From positions 1 to 64,000 of the forward strand of contig JBBRFW010000006.1 in the NCBI GenBank assembly GCA_038241255.1: a stretch of DNA of 64,000 bases, read 5' to 3'. Position 1 is the stretch's first letter. Each line of letters starts with the position of its first letter. This document shows, one piece after another, positions 26,123-35,344 of the stretch. A model generated the notes under the pieces. The model made no database searches, was not told the origin of the DNA, and was given only the letters and a program-made list of their open reading frames with translations. A program made the position numbers and the translations under genes. The stretch comes from Schlegelella_A sp038241255 (GTDB lineage Bacteria > Pseudomonadota > Gammaproteobacteria > Burkholderiales > Burkholderiaceae_C).

Positions 26123-27181
26123 TCAGACCAGGCACTGCTCCAAGCCTTGCTTGAAGATGTCCTGCGGCAGGTCGATGCCGATGAAGACCATCTTGCTGCC
26201 CTTCTTTTCGCCGGGCGCCCACTTCGGCCCGAGGTCGCTGCCCATCAGCTGGTGCACGCCCTGGAAGATGACCTTGCGGTCGGCGCCCTTCATGTTCAGC
26301 ACCCCCTTGTAGCGCAGCATCTTGGGGCCGTAGACCTGGACGATGGCGCCAAGGAAGTCCTCAAGCTTGCCGGCGTCGAAGGCCTTGTCGGCGCGGAAGA
26401 CAAACGACTTCACGTCGTCGTCGTGGGCGTGGTGGTGCGGGTGGTCGCAATGCTCGCCGTGCTCGTGCTCGTGGTCGTGGCCGGCGTGGTCGCGCTCGTG
26501 GCCGGGCGAGTGATCGTCGTCGTCGGACTTCAGGAAGTCGGGGTCGATGTCGAGCTTGGCATTGAGGTTGAAGCCCTTGAGGTCGAACACGTCCTTCAGC
26601 GGCACGTCGCCGAAGTTGACCCGCGTCTGCGGCGCGCGCGGGTTCATGTGCTTGACCCGATGGATCAGCGCCTCGACCGTGCGGTCGTCGACGAGGTCGG
26701 TCTTGCTGATGAAGATCTGGTCCGCGAAGCCGACCTGGCGGCGCGCCTCCTGGCGATCGTCGAGTTGTTGGTCGGCGTGCTTAGCGTCGACGAGGGTAAG
26801 GATCGAATCGAGCAGGTAGGTCTCGGCGATCTCATCGTCCATGAAGAAGGTCTGCGCCACCGGGCCCGGGTCGGCCAAGCCGGTCGTCTCGATGACGACT
26901 CGGTCAAAGTCAATCTCGCCCTTTCTCTTCTTCTCGGCCAATTCGGCCAGGGTCGTGCGCAGGTCCTCGCGAATGGTGCAGCAGACGCAGCCGTTGTTGA
27001 GTTGGATGATCTGCTCCTTAGCGTCCTGGACGAGGATCTCGTTGTCGATGTTCTCCTCCCCGAATTCGTTCTCAATCACCGCGATCTTCTGGCCGTGCGC
27101 TTCAGTGAGCACTCGCTTCAAAAGGGTGGTCTTGCCTGAGCCGAGGAAGCCTGTGAGGATGGTGGCGGGGATCAGGCTCAT
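26123..27181 (-). CDS. G3E-family GTPase, CobW/COG0523 metal chaperone
   Basis: 352 aa from the ATG at 27181 (MSLIPATILTGFLGSGKTTL). Walker A GFLGSGKT at 11-18, the metal motif CVCC with Cys65, Cys67 and Cys68, and a histidine/aspartate-rich loop around residues 220-255 are hallmarks of COG0523 proteins handling zinc or related metals. The C-terminal CobW_C domain follows. It lies just upstream of dksA on the same strand. Such GTPases are often zinc-homeostasis factors, and pairing with a zinc-less DksA is noteworthy. The exact metal is not shown. Confidence 0.92.
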   Translation of the reverse strand: MSLIPATILTGFLGSGKTTLLKRVLTEAHGQKIAVIENEFGEENIDNEILVQDAKEQIIQLNNGCVCCTIREDLRTTLAELAEKKRKGEIDFDRVVIETTGLADPGPVAQTFFMDDEIAETYLLDSILTLVDAKHADQQLDDRQEARRQVGFADQIFISKTDLVDDRTVEALIHRVKHMNPRAPQTRVNFGDVPLKDVFDLKGFNLNAKLDIDPDFLKSDDDDHSPGHERDHAGHDHEHEHGEHCDHPHHHAHDDDVKSFVFRADKAFDAGKLEDFLGAIVQVYGPKMLRYKGVLNMKGADRKVIFQGVHQLMGSDLGPKWAPGEKKGSKMVFIGIDLPQDIFKQGLEQCLV

Positions 27182-27364
27182 GTCGGGGCACCTCTGGTCG
27201 GGGTCGGGACAGCCGCAAGGAGGGCGGAAGAAAGGGACCGTGCCAGATTGGGCCACGAGCGCGTTCTTCAAGGTAGCAGGCCTGTCAAGGAGGGGCGCTT
27301 TGCCTTGCGGTAAGCTCCCCGCTCCGCTTTTCGGCCGCTCTTCATCCGGCCGCGCTCTGCCCCC

Positions 27365-28258
27365 ATGTCCGAATCTTCCGCCGCCCGCGCCCCGCGAGGC
27401 GCCGACAAGGCCACCGCCGGCGCGGAGAAGCGCCCGTTCCTCAGGAAGCTCCTCGACCTCGTCGCGCCCGGCCCGGATTCACGCGACCAGCTGATGGAGT
27501 CGCTCGCCGACGCCGAGCATAAGGAGCTGATCGAGCCCGAGTCGCGGATGATGCTCGAGGGCGTCATCCGCATGGCCGATATGACCGCTGGCGATGTCAT
27601 GGTCGCAAGCCGCCACATGGACCTGCTCGACATCGACGCGCCATTCGAGGAAATGCTCCACCTCATCATCCACACCGGCCATTCGCGCTTTCCGGTGTTC
27701 GAGGAGCGGCGCGACAACGTTATCGGCATCCTGATGGCCAAGGACCTGCTCAAGTTGCAGCGCTCGCCCGACCTCAACCTGCGCACGCTGCTGCGGCCGG
27801 CGTTCTTCGTTCCCGAATCGAAGGCGCTCAACGACCTGCTGCGCGATTTCCGCACCAACCGAAACCACATCGCCATCGTCATCGACGAGTTCGGCCACAC
27901 CGCCGGCCTGCTCACCCTCGAGGACGTGCTCGAGGAGATCGTTGGCGAGATCGAGGACGAGTTTGACGAGAACGACGCGGAGTCGAGCATCTACACGCTC
28001 GCCGACGGCAGCCAGCGCGTCGCCGGCGACGCGACGCTCGCCGCCGTCAACGAATCGTTCGGGGTGGGGCTGCCGACCGACGAGTTCGACACCATCGGCG
28101 GCTTGGTCGCCCAAGAGCTCGGCCGCGTGCCGCGGCGCGGCGAGTCGGTGACGATCGGCGGCCTTATCTTCTCGGTGATGCTTGCGCGCGGCGGCGCCGT
28201 GCGCTGGTTCAAGGTGACCCGCGCCGCCGAAGAGGCGCTCGGGTCGGACGGCGCTTGA
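27365..28258 (+). CDS. corC: CorC/HlyC-family CBS-domain protein
   Basis: 297 aa, lacking transmembrane segments. Two CBS domains (about 72-190) start at MTAGDVMVASRHMDLLD, and TRNHIAIVIDEFG is conserved in shape as RTNRNHIAIVIDEFGHTAG. The C-terminal transporter-associated domain (about 205-285) contains TIGGLVAQELGRVPRRGE. CorC-type proteins are linked to magnesium/cobalt efflux. The gene is directly followed by lnt, a widely conserved order. It is divergent from the G3E GTPase gene. Confidence 0.93.
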   Translation: MSESSAARAPRGADKATAGAEKRPFLRKLLDLVAPGPDSRDQLMESLADAEHKELIEPESRMMLEGVIRMADMTAGDVMVASRHMDLLDIDAPFEEMLHLIIHTGHSRFPVFEERRDNVIGILMAKDLLKLQRSPDLNLRTLLRPAFFVPESKALNDLLRDFRTNRNHIAIVIDEFGHTAGLLTLEDVLEEIVGEIEDEFDENDAESSIYTLADGSQRVAGDATLAAVNESFGVGLPTDEFDTIGGLVAQELGRVPRRGESVTIGGLIFSVMLARGGAVRWFKVTRAAEEALGSDGA

Positions 28259-28361
28259 GCAGGCATGAATAGCCTGCTGCGCGTCCCGATCTTGCGACTG
28301 CGATGCTCGCCGTGCTGACCGTACGGCTGCGCTTGTCGTCGCAACCTCGGGCGGCTCGCCG

Positions 28362-29915
28362 TTGGCTCTGCACGCCCTTCCGCTCGGCAACCTTCGCTTG
28401 AGCGCGCGCCGAACCGGCGCCGAGATCGTCGGCTTCGCGACGCTTGGCGTGGTACAGACGGTCGCCTTCGTAGAAGGCGACTTGTGGCCGCTGCAGATGA
28501 TCGCCGTCGCGCTGCTGGCGTGGCGCGTCGGCCGGACGACGCCGCGTCGGGCCGCCGCGCTGGGCTTCGTCTTCGGCGTCGGCTGGTTGTGCGCCGGCAC
28601 CTGGTGGCTCTACGTCAGCATGCACCGCTACGGCGGGCTCGCCGCCGGGCTCGCCGCGCTCGCCGTGCTCGCGCTGGCGGCGTTCGTGTCGCTCTACCTT
28701 GCCGCGGCGATGGCGGTCGTCGCCTGGGCGCGGCCGGCCTCGCGGCTGCACGCCGCGCTCCTGTTCGCCGCTGCCTGGCTGCTCGCCGAGCTCGCGCGCG
28801 GGGTCATCCTGACCGGCTTTCCGTGGGTCGCGAGCGGCTACGCGCACGTCGACTCGCCGCTGGCGGGATTCGCGTCCACGCTCGGCGTCTACGGCGTTGG
28901 CGCCGTCGCGGCCGGGCTCGCCGCCGGATTCGGCTTCGCCGATCCGCGTGCCGCCCGCGCCTGGCTCGCGCCCGGCGTCGCGCTCGTGCTCGCGCTCGCC
29001 GCCGGCGCCGCGCTCGGCCGCATCGACTACACCGCGCCGACACGGATGCTGACTGTCTCTCTGCTCCAGGGCAACGTGCCGCAGCAGGAAAAGTTCGTGT
29101 CGCAATACGTCGAGGGCAACCTCGAGGCGACCGCGGCGCAGCTGGCCGCGGCGCGCGGCGAGCTCGTCATCGGGCCGGAGACCGTGATCCCGGTGCTGCT
29201 GGGCGACCTCGACGACGCGTACTGGACGGCCCTGGCAAAGCGATTTCGGGTTCCCGGGCGGGCGGCGATCCTCGGCATCCCGATGGGTGACCCCGAGCAC
29301 GGCTACACCAATTCTGCGCTGGGCCTTTCCGTGGCGACGACGCCGATGCCGGGCGGCTACTATCGCTACGACAAGCACCACCTGGTGCCGTTCGGCGAGT
29401 TCGTCCCGCTGGGCTTTCACTGGTTTACGCGGATGATGGACATCCCGCTCGGCGACTTCAACCGCGGCCCGCTGACGGCGCCCTCGTTCGACGTCGGTGG
29501 CGAGCGCGTCGCACCCAACATCTGCTACGAGGACCTGTTTGGCGAAGAGCTTGCCGCGCGCTTCGTTCCCGAGGCGAGCGCGCCAACGATCCTCGCCAAC
29601 CTGAGCAACATTGGCTGGTTCGGCAGGACGATCGCCGTCGAGCAGCACCTGCGCATCTCGCGCATGCGCTCGCTCGAGCTGCAACGGCCGATGGTCCGCG
29701 CCACCAACACCGGCGCGACGGCGGTGATCGACCACCGCGGCGCGGTCACCCACGCCCTGCCGCCGTTTTCGGTCGGCATCCTCGAGGGCACGGTCGAAGG
29801 CCGCCAGGGGCTGACGCCGTTCGCGTCGTGGGCCGGCCGCTTCGGCCTGTGGCCGCTGTGGGCGATCGGCATCGTCGTGCTGCTCCTCCTGCGGCGTCGC
29901 CGGGCCGACCCCTAA
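28362..29915 (+). CDS. lnt: apolipoprotein N-acyltransferase
   Basis: 517 aa with a TTG start. Adds the third acyl chain to the N-terminal cysteine of lipoproteins in the inner membrane. About six to seven hydrophobic segments occupy residues 20-220 and one closes the C-terminus. The nitrilase-like domain carries the catalytic triad Glu273 (IGPETVIP), Lys338 (DKHHLVPFGE) and Cys388 (NICYEDLF). It follows corC by about 100 bases and precedes glyQ. Confidence 0.96.
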   Translation: MALHALPLGNLRLSARRTGAEIVGFATLGVVQTVAFVEGDLWPLQMIAVALLAWRVGRTTPRRAAALGFVFGVGWLCAGTWWLYVSMHRYGGLAAGLAALAVLALAAFVSLYLAAAMAVVAWARPASRLHAALLFAAAWLLAELARGVILTGFPWVASGYAHVDSPLAGFASTLGVYGVGAVAAGLAAGFGFADPRAARAWLAPGVALVLALAAGAALGRIDYTAPTRMLTVSLLQGNVPQQEKFVSQYVEGNLEATAAQLAAARGELVIGPETVIPVLLGDLDDAYWTALAKRFRVPGRAAILGIPMGDPEHGYTNSALGLSVATTPMPGGYYRYDKHHLVPFGEFVPLGFHWFTRMMDIPLGDFNRGPLTAPSFDVGGERVAPNICYEDLFGEELAARFVPEASAPTILANLSNIGWFGRTIAVEQHLRISRMRSLELQRPMVRATNTGATAVIDHRGAVTHALPPFSVGILEGTVEGRQGLTPFASWAGRFGLWPLWAIGIVVLLLLRRRRADP

Positions 29916-29979
29916 AATCGTTCGATCGGCACCGCTGCATCCGCAGCCCTCGCCCTCTTGACGGCAACACCCAGGCGCG

Positions 29980-30921
29980 ATGCTCTCGTTCCAGCAAATC
30001 ATCCTGCGCCTGCAGTCGTACTGGGCCGATCGCGGCTGCGCGCTGCTTCAGCCTTACGACATGGAAGTCGGCGCCGGCACGAGCCACACCGCGACCTTCC
30101 TGCGCGCGCTCGGGCCCGAGCCGTGGAAGGCGGCCTACGTGCAGCCGAGCCGAAGGCCGAAAGACGGCCGCTACGGCGAGAACCCGAATCGCCTGCAGCA
30201 CTACTACCAGTACCAGGTCGTGCTCAAGCCCGCGCCGGCCGACATCCTCGATCTCTACCTCGGCTCGCTCGCCGCGCTCGGCTTCGACCTGACGACGAAC
30301 GACGTCCGCTTCGTCGAGGACGATTGGGAGAACCCGACTCTCGGCGCCTGGGGCCTCGGCTGGGAGGTCTGGCTGAACGGCATGGAGGTGACGCAGTTCA
30401 CTTACTTCCAGCAGGTCGGCGGCATCGACTGCAAGCCCATCACGGGCGAGATCACCTACGGCCTCGAGCGGCTTGCGATGTATCTGCAGGGCGTCGACAA
30501 CGTCTACAAGTTGCAGTGGACGGCCGGCCTCAGTTACGCCGACGTCTATCACCAAAACGAAGTCGAGCAGAGCATCTACAACTTTGAGAAGAGCGACGTC
30601 GAGTTCCTGCTCGCTGCTTTCGCCGCTCACGAGCGGCAGGCGACGGCGCTGATGGCCGAGTCGCTCGCCTTGCCCGCCTACGAACAGGTGCTCAGGGCCG
30701 CGCACAGTTTTAACCTGCTCGACGCGCGCGGCGCGATCAGCGTCACCGAGCGGGCGGCGTACATCGGCCGCATCCGCAACCTGGCACGCAGCGTCGCCCA
30801 GAGCTATCTCGAAAGCCGGGCGCGGCTTGGCTTTCCGCTGGCGCCGAAGGCGTGGGGCGACGAGGTCGCCGCGCAGCTCGCGGCGCGGCGCGCCGGCGCC
30901 GACGCGCGCCAGCCCGCCTGA
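29980..30921 (+). CDS. glyQ: glycine--tRNA ligase alpha subunit
   Basis: 313 aa. Catalytic subunit of the bacterial alpha2beta2 glycyl-tRNA synthetase. The class II core is clear: WADRGCALLQPYDMEVGAGT, EPWKAAYVQPSRRPKDGRYG, and ITYGLERLAMYLQ. Its stop overlaps the glyS start (TGATG), so the two subunits are translationally coupled. Confidence 0.98.
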   Translation: MLSFQQIILRLQSYWADRGCALLQPYDMEVGAGTSHTATFLRALGPEPWKAAYVQPSRRPKDGRYGENPNRLQHYYQYQVVLKPAPADILDLYLGSLAALGFDLTTNDVRFVEDDWENPTLGAWGLGWEVWLNGMEVTQFTYFQQVGGIDCKPITGEITYGLERLAMYLQGVDNVYKLQWTAGLSYADVYHQNEVEQSIYNFEKSDVEFLLAAFAAHERQATALMAESLALPAYEQVLRAAHSFNLLDARGAISVTERAAYIGRIRNLARSVAQSYLESRARLGFPLAPKAWGDEVAAQLAARRAGADARQPA

Positions 30922-33038
30922 TGGCGACGGCCACGCCGCGGCCGCTGCTGGTCGAGCTGTTTGTCGAGGAGCTGCCGCCGAAGGCGCTGCCGAAGCTCGC
31001 CGCCGCGTTCGCCGAAGCCCTCGCCGCGGGCTTGCGCAGCGAGGGGCTGGTCGACGAGGGTGGGGCGGTCACGCCGTTCGCGACGCCGCGGCGCCTGGCA
31101 GTTCGCATCGACGGCGTCGCCGCGCGCGCGGCCGATCGCGCCGTCTCGCACAAGCTGATGCCTGTCAGCGTCGGCCTCACCGCGGCCGCGGCGCCGACGG
31201 CCGCGCTGCTCAAGAAGCTGGCCGCGCTGCGGGCCGATGCGTCCGCCGTGCCGCGCCTGCAGCGGCGCATGGACGGCAAGAGCGAGACGCTCTTTCTCGA
31301 CGCCGTCGCCGCCGGCGCGCCGCTCGCCGAGGGCTTGCAGCGCGCCCTCGATCGCGCGCTCGCCCAGCTGCCAATCCCGAAGCTGATGCAGTACCAGCTC
31401 GCCGACGGCTGGACGAGCGTGAGCTTCGTGCGCCCGGCGCGCGGGCTGGTCGCGCTTCATGGCGACGAGGTAGTCGCAGTTCGCGCGCTCGGCCTCGACG
31501 CCGGCCGCACGACGCATGGCCATCGCTTCGAGGGGCGGCGCGCGCCGATCGTCCTAAGCGACGCGGCAAGCTACGAGGCGCAGCTGCGCGATGAAGGCGC
31601 GGTCATCGCGAGCTTCGCGGCGCGCCGTGCCGAGATCCTGCGCCAGCTGCAGGCCGCCGCCGCCGCGGCGCAGCTTGCACAGGTGGACGACGAGGCGCTG
31701 CTCGATGAAGTCGCCGCGCTGGTTGAGCTTCCGAACGTTCTGACGTGCCGTTTCGACGCCGAGTTCCTCGCGGTGCCGCCGGAATGCCTCGTCCTGACGA
31801 TGAAGGCGAACCAGAAATACTTCCCGCTGCTCGACGGCGGCGGCGGCCTCACGAACCGATTTCTCGTCGTCAGCAACATCGCGCCGGCCGACCCGGCGAG
31901 GATCATCGAGGGCAACGAGCGCGTCGTCCGCCCGCGCTTGGCCGACGCCAAGTTCTTTTACGACCAGGATCGCAAGCGCACGCTCGAGTCGCGCGTGCCC
32001 GGGCTCGACAAGGTGGTCTATCACGGCAAGCTCGGCAGCCAGGGCGATCGCGTGCGCCGCGTGCGCGCGGTCGCCAGGTGGGTCGCCGAGCGGATCGGCG
32101 CCGACGCCGCGCTCGCCGAGCGCGCCGCGCTGCTCGCCAAGGCCGATCTGCTCACCGACATGGTCGGCGAGTTTCCCGAGTTGCAGGGAATCATGGGCGG
32201 CTACTACGCGGCCCACGACGGCGAGGAACCCGAAGTCGCGGCCGCGATTCGCGGCCAGTACGTCAACCGGCGCGGCGATAACGACGCGGCGGCGACGAAT
32301 CCCGTCGGCGTAGCGCTCCTGATCGCAGATCGCGCCGAGGCCCTCGTCGGCATCTGGGGCATCGGCCTGAGGCCCACGGGCGACAAGGACCCATACGCGC
32401 TGCGCCGCCATGCATTGACGCTGATCGATTCGTTCCAGCGCGTCCCTGGCGGGGCGGCCTCGCAGCGGCTCGCCTTGCGCGAGCTGCTGGAGCGAGTCGC
32501 TGCCACTTTTGCCATTCCGCTCGCGCGCAGTGTGGTCGACGAGGTCGAGTCGTTTGTCTACGAGCGCTATTTCCAACAGCTCGCTGCGCAGCACGACAGC
32601 CGCGCCGTCGACGCCGTGATCAGCACCCGGCCGGCCTTGCACGACGTCACCGGGCGGCTTCTTGCGGTGCGCGAGTTCCTCGCCCTCCCCGAGGCGCCGG
32701 CGCTCGCCGCCGCCAACACGCGGGTCGGCAATATTCTGAAGAAAAACGACGCGGCGGCGGCGACGATCGATCCGGCGCTCTTCGGCGAGCCGGCCGAGCA
32801 GGCGCTCGCCGCTGCGCTCGCCGACGTCGGCGCGCGAGCTGACCTGGCCTATGGCGAGGGCGAGTACGCTCGCTCCCTGAAACTGCTTGCCGGCCTCAAG
32901 CCGTCGGTCGATGCATTCTTCGACGAGGTCATGGTCAACGTCGACTCGCCCGCCTTGCGCGCCAACCGGCTCGCCCTGCTCGCGGCGCTGCGCGCGACCA
33001 TGAACCGGGTCGCCGACCTGTCGCGCCTGGCGGTCTGA
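30921..33038 (+). CDS. glyS: glycine--tRNA ligase beta subunit
   Basis: 705 aa (E. coli about 689). The tRNA-binding subunit of glycyl-tRNA synthetase. It opens with LLVELFVEELPPKALPKL, and has LTMKANQKYFPLLD, an HD-like core (FPELQGIMGGYYA) and the C-terminal anticodon-binding part with LPEAPALAAANTRVGNILKK. The ATG at 30921 is chosen for the one-base overlap with glyQ. The longer open frame upstream lies inside glyQ. Confidence 0.98.
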   Translation: MATATPRPLLVELFVEELPPKALPKLAAAFAEALAAGLRSEGLVDEGGAVTPFATPRRLAVRIDGVAARAADRAVSHKLMPVSVGLTAAAAPTAALLKKLAALRADASAVPRLQRRMDGKSETLFLDAVAAGAPLAEGLQRALDRALAQLPIPKLMQYQLADGWTSVSFVRPARGLVALHGDEVVAVRALGLDAGRTTHGHRFEGRRAPIVLSDAASYEAQLRDEGAVIASFAARRAEILRQLQAAAAAAQLAQVDDEALLDEVAALVELPNVLTCRFDAEFLAVPPECLVLTMKANQKYFPLLDGGGGLTNRFLVVSNIAPADPARIIEGNERVVRPRLADAKFFYDQDRKRTLESRVPGLDKVVYHGKLGSQGDRVRRVRAVARWVAERIGADAALAERAALLAKADLLTDMVGEFPELQGIMGGYYAAHDGEEPEVAAAIRGQYVNRRGDNDAAATNPVGVALLIADRAEALVGIWGIGLRPTGDKDPYALRRHALTLIDSFQRVPGGAASQRLALRELLERVAATFAIPLARSVVDEVESFVYERYFQQLAAQHDSRAVDAVISTRPALHDVTGRLLAVREFLALPEAPALAAANTRVGNILKKNDAAAATIDPALFGEPAEQALAAALADVGARADLAYGEGEYARSLKLLAGLKPSVDAFFDEVMVNVDSPALRANRLALLAALRATMNRVADLSRLAV

Positions 33039-33049
33039 CGGAATTGGAC

Positions 33050-33118
33050 GACTCTCTCACGCTCGCTTCGCTCACTCCCCGAGGGGGCGCGGCAGTGCTT
33101 TCGGGTGGCCCGGCGGCA
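33050..33118. repeat. dispersed intergenic repeat-like element
   Basis: The gap between glyS and gmhB holds CGCTCGCTTCGCTCACTCCC followed by GAGGGGG and a GGTGGCCCGGCGGC end. I recognise this composite as a recurring intergenic element in Burkholderiales genomes. Only one copy is in the window, so the repeat nature rests on memory. Confidence 0.4.
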
Positions 33119-33123
33119 CTGAC

Positions 33124-33732
33124 GTGAAGCTCGTCATCCTCGACCGCGACGGCACGATCAACGAGGATCGCGACGACTTCGTCAAGTCCACCGCCGAGTG
33201 GGTGCCGATCCCGGGCTCGCTCGAGGCGATCGCCCGCCTCAACCACGCCGGCTGGCACACTGTGATCGCGACCAACCAGTCGGGCCTGGCGCGCGGCCTG
33301 TTCGACATGGCGGCGCTGAACGCGATCCACGCGCGAATGAACCGCGAGCTCGCCGAGCTCGGTGGCCGCATCGACGCGGTCTTCTTCTGCCCGCACGGTC
33401 CCGGCGACGGGTGCACCTGCAGGAAGCCCCTGCCGGGGTTGTTCACCACCATCGGCGAGCGCTACGGCGTCACCTTGAAGGACACCCACGCTGTCGGCGA
33501 TTCGCTGCGCGACCTGCACGCCGGAATCAACGCCGGCTGCGCGCCGCACCTCGTTCGCACCGGCAAGGGTGCCCGCCTGGACGACGCGGCGCTGCGCGCG
33601 CTGGTCGAGGCGGTGCCGCACGCCGTGATCCACGACGACCTCGCCGCGTTCGCGCAGCAGCTGATCCAGCGCGAGCGACACCAGCGCGGCGAGGTCGAGG
33701 AAGCCGATTCAGTGTTCTCAAAGCTGGACTGA
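33124..33732 (+). CDS. gmhB: D-glycero-beta-D-manno-heptose 1,7-bisphosphate 7-phosphatase
   Basis: 202 aa, GTG start. A HAD-superfamily phosphatase of the ADP-heptose pathway for LPS core. The DRDGTIN motif holds the Asp7 nucleophile and Asp9. The zinc loop is complete: Cys89, His91, Cys97 and Cys99 (CPHGPGDGCTC). The motif III region is GDSLRDLHAG. Its stop overlaps the plsC start by two bases (ATG inside TGATG). The order glyQS-gmhB-plsC is common in Burkholderiales. Confidence 0.95.
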   Translation: MKLVILDRDGTINEDRDDFVKSTAEWVPIPGSLEAIARLNHAGWHTVIATNQSGLARGLFDMAALNAIHARMNRELAELGGRIDAVFFCPHGPGDGCTCRKPLPGLFTTIGERYGVTLKDTHAVGDSLRDLHAGINAGCAPHLVRTGKGARLDDAALRALVEAVPHAVIHDDLAAFAQQLIQRERHQRGEVEEADSVFSKLD

Positions 33733-34469
33733 TGGCGCGCGTCCTGGCTGCCCTCCGCTCGGCGCTTTTCGTCATCTTCCTAGCGGTGACGGTCGCGCCG
33801 TGGGCGATCGTCGGCCTCATCTATTCGATCTTCGTTCGCGGCGAGCGACTGTACTGGTACTTCGCCGGCTGGCTCGGCGTCTCGATCTGGGCGGCGCGCG
33901 TGATCTGCGGCGTGCGTGGCCGCGTGCACGGGCGCGAGAACCTACCCGACACCGCCGTCATCCTTCTGCCCAAGCACCAGTCGACCTGGGAGACCTTCGC
34001 CTTTCCGACGCTGATGCCGCGACCGCTCTGCTACGTCTTCAAGCGCGAGCTGCTCTACATCCCATTCTTCGGCTGGGCGATGGCGCGGATGGACCTGATC
34101 CACATCGACCGCAGCAAGCGCGCCGAGGCCTGGGCCAAGGTCGCCGAGCAGGGTCGGCGCTACATGGCGCAGGGCAACTGGGTGATCATGTTTCCGGAAG
34201 GGACGCGAACGCAGCGTGGCAGCCAGGGCACCTACAAGGTCGGTGGCACGCGGCTGGCGGTCGAGACCGGCCGGCCGGTGGTGCCGATCGCCGTGACCTC
34301 TGCGCGTTGCTGGCCGAGGAAGAGCTTTCTATTGCGGCCGGGCGTCATCGACGTCTCGATCGGCACGCCGATCGAGACCACCGGCCGCAGCGCCGAGTCG
34401 CTCATGCGCGAGGTCGAGGCCTGGATCGAGGCCGAGATGCGGCGCCTCGATCCGGAGGCGTATCGATGA
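33732..34469 (+). CDS. plsC: 1-acyl-sn-glycerol-3-phosphate acyltransferase
   Basis: 245 aa. Makes phosphatidic acid from lysophosphatidic acid at the inner membrane. A hydrophobic N-terminal segment (~10-35) is followed by the acyltransferase motif KHQSTWE (His82, with Glu87 in place of the more usual Asp, a known variant) and the glycerol-phosphate-binding FPEGTR at 154-159. It overlaps the metallopeptidase start by four bases (ATGA). Confidence 0.95.
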   Translation: MARVLAALRSALFVIFLAVTVAPWAIVGLIYSIFVRGERLYWYFAGWLGVSIWAARVICGVRGRVHGRENLPDTAVILLPKHQSTWETFAFPTLMPRPLCYVFKRELLYIPFFGWAMARMDLIHIDRSKRAEAWAKVAEQGRRYMAQGNWVIMFPEGTRTQRGSQGTYKVGGTRLAVETGRPVVPIAVTSARCWPRKSFLLRPGVIDVSIGTPIETTGRSAESLMREVEAWIEAEMRRLDPEAYR

Positions 34470-35344
34470 CCTCCGGCCTCGGACAGGGCCTGCGCCGCTT
34501 CGTCGATTCGCTTCAGCGCGGTCTCTTCGACGATGCTCCCGAGTCGGCCGCGGCGGCGCCGGCGCTGGATCCGTTCCCGCGTCACCCCGACGCCGTTCGC
34601 GAGATCGGGCTCGATGGCAAGCGGGTCGCCTTTCGCCTCGCGCGCGTGCGCCGGCGCAGCATCGGCTTCGTCGTCGACGCACAGGGCCTGACGGTGCGCG
34701 CGCCGAAGTGGGTGCCGCTGCGCGACATCGACGCCGCGGTGCGCGAGAAGCAGGCCTGGATCTTGGCCCGGCTCGCCGAGCAACGGGAGCGCGCGACGCG
34801 GCTCGCGGCGACGCGGATCGTCTGGCGCGACGGCGCCAGCGTCGACTACCTCGGCCGCTCGCTGAGGATCGTCCTCGACATCGGTGGCGAGCTCGCGCTC
34901 GGCGATAGCGCGCTCGACTCACAGCCGGCGGCCACGGCGAGCGCAGAGGCCGCGGTGCTGCGTCTGCGCGTCGCCCTGCCGGGCGATGCCGGCGAGGAGC
35001 GGATCCGCGACGCGGTGCAGTGCTGGCTGCAGCGCGAGGCGCGGCGCGTCTTCGCCGAGCGCGCGGCGCACTTCGCGTCGCTGCTCGGCGTTCGCGTCAA
35101 GCGACTCTCGCTGTCGTCGGCGGCGACCCGCTGGGGCAGCGCCAATGCCAACGGCTCGGTGCGGCTGCACTGGCGCCTGATCCAGCATCCGGCGGCGACG
35201 ATCGACTACGTCGTCGCCCACGAGCTGGCGCACTTGCGCGAGATGAACCACAGCGCGCGCTTCTGGAAGGTGGTGGAGTCGGTAGTGCCCGACTACGAGG
35301 AAGCGCGAGCGTGCCTGCGTGAAGGCCGGCATTCGGACCTCTGA
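34466..35344 (+). CDS. YgjP-like (DUF45) metallopeptidase
   Basis: 292 aa. The C-terminal ~100 residues hold the zinc motif HELAH at 252-256 with a third ligand candidate His262, and the preceding SSAATRWGSANANGSVRLHW segment is the DUF45/YgjP signature. The N-terminal half (R-R-R-S-I-G-F and KWVPLRDIDAAVREKQAWI) also matches the family. The substrate is unknown. It is the last gene of the gmhB-plsC unit. Confidence 0.9.
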   Translation: MTSGLGQGLRRFVDSLQRGLFDDAPESAAAAPALDPFPRHPDAVREIGLDGKRVAFRLARVRRRSIGFVVDAQGLTVRAPKWVPLRDIDAAVREKQAWILARLAEQRERATRLAATRIVWRDGASVDYLGRSLRIVLDIGGELALGDSALDSQPAATASAEAAVLRLRVALPGDAGEERIRDAVQCWLQREARRVFAERAAHFASLLGVRVKRLSLSSAATRWGSANANGSVRLHWRLIQHPAATIDYVVAHELAHLREMNHSARFWKVVESVVPDYEEARACLREGRHSDL

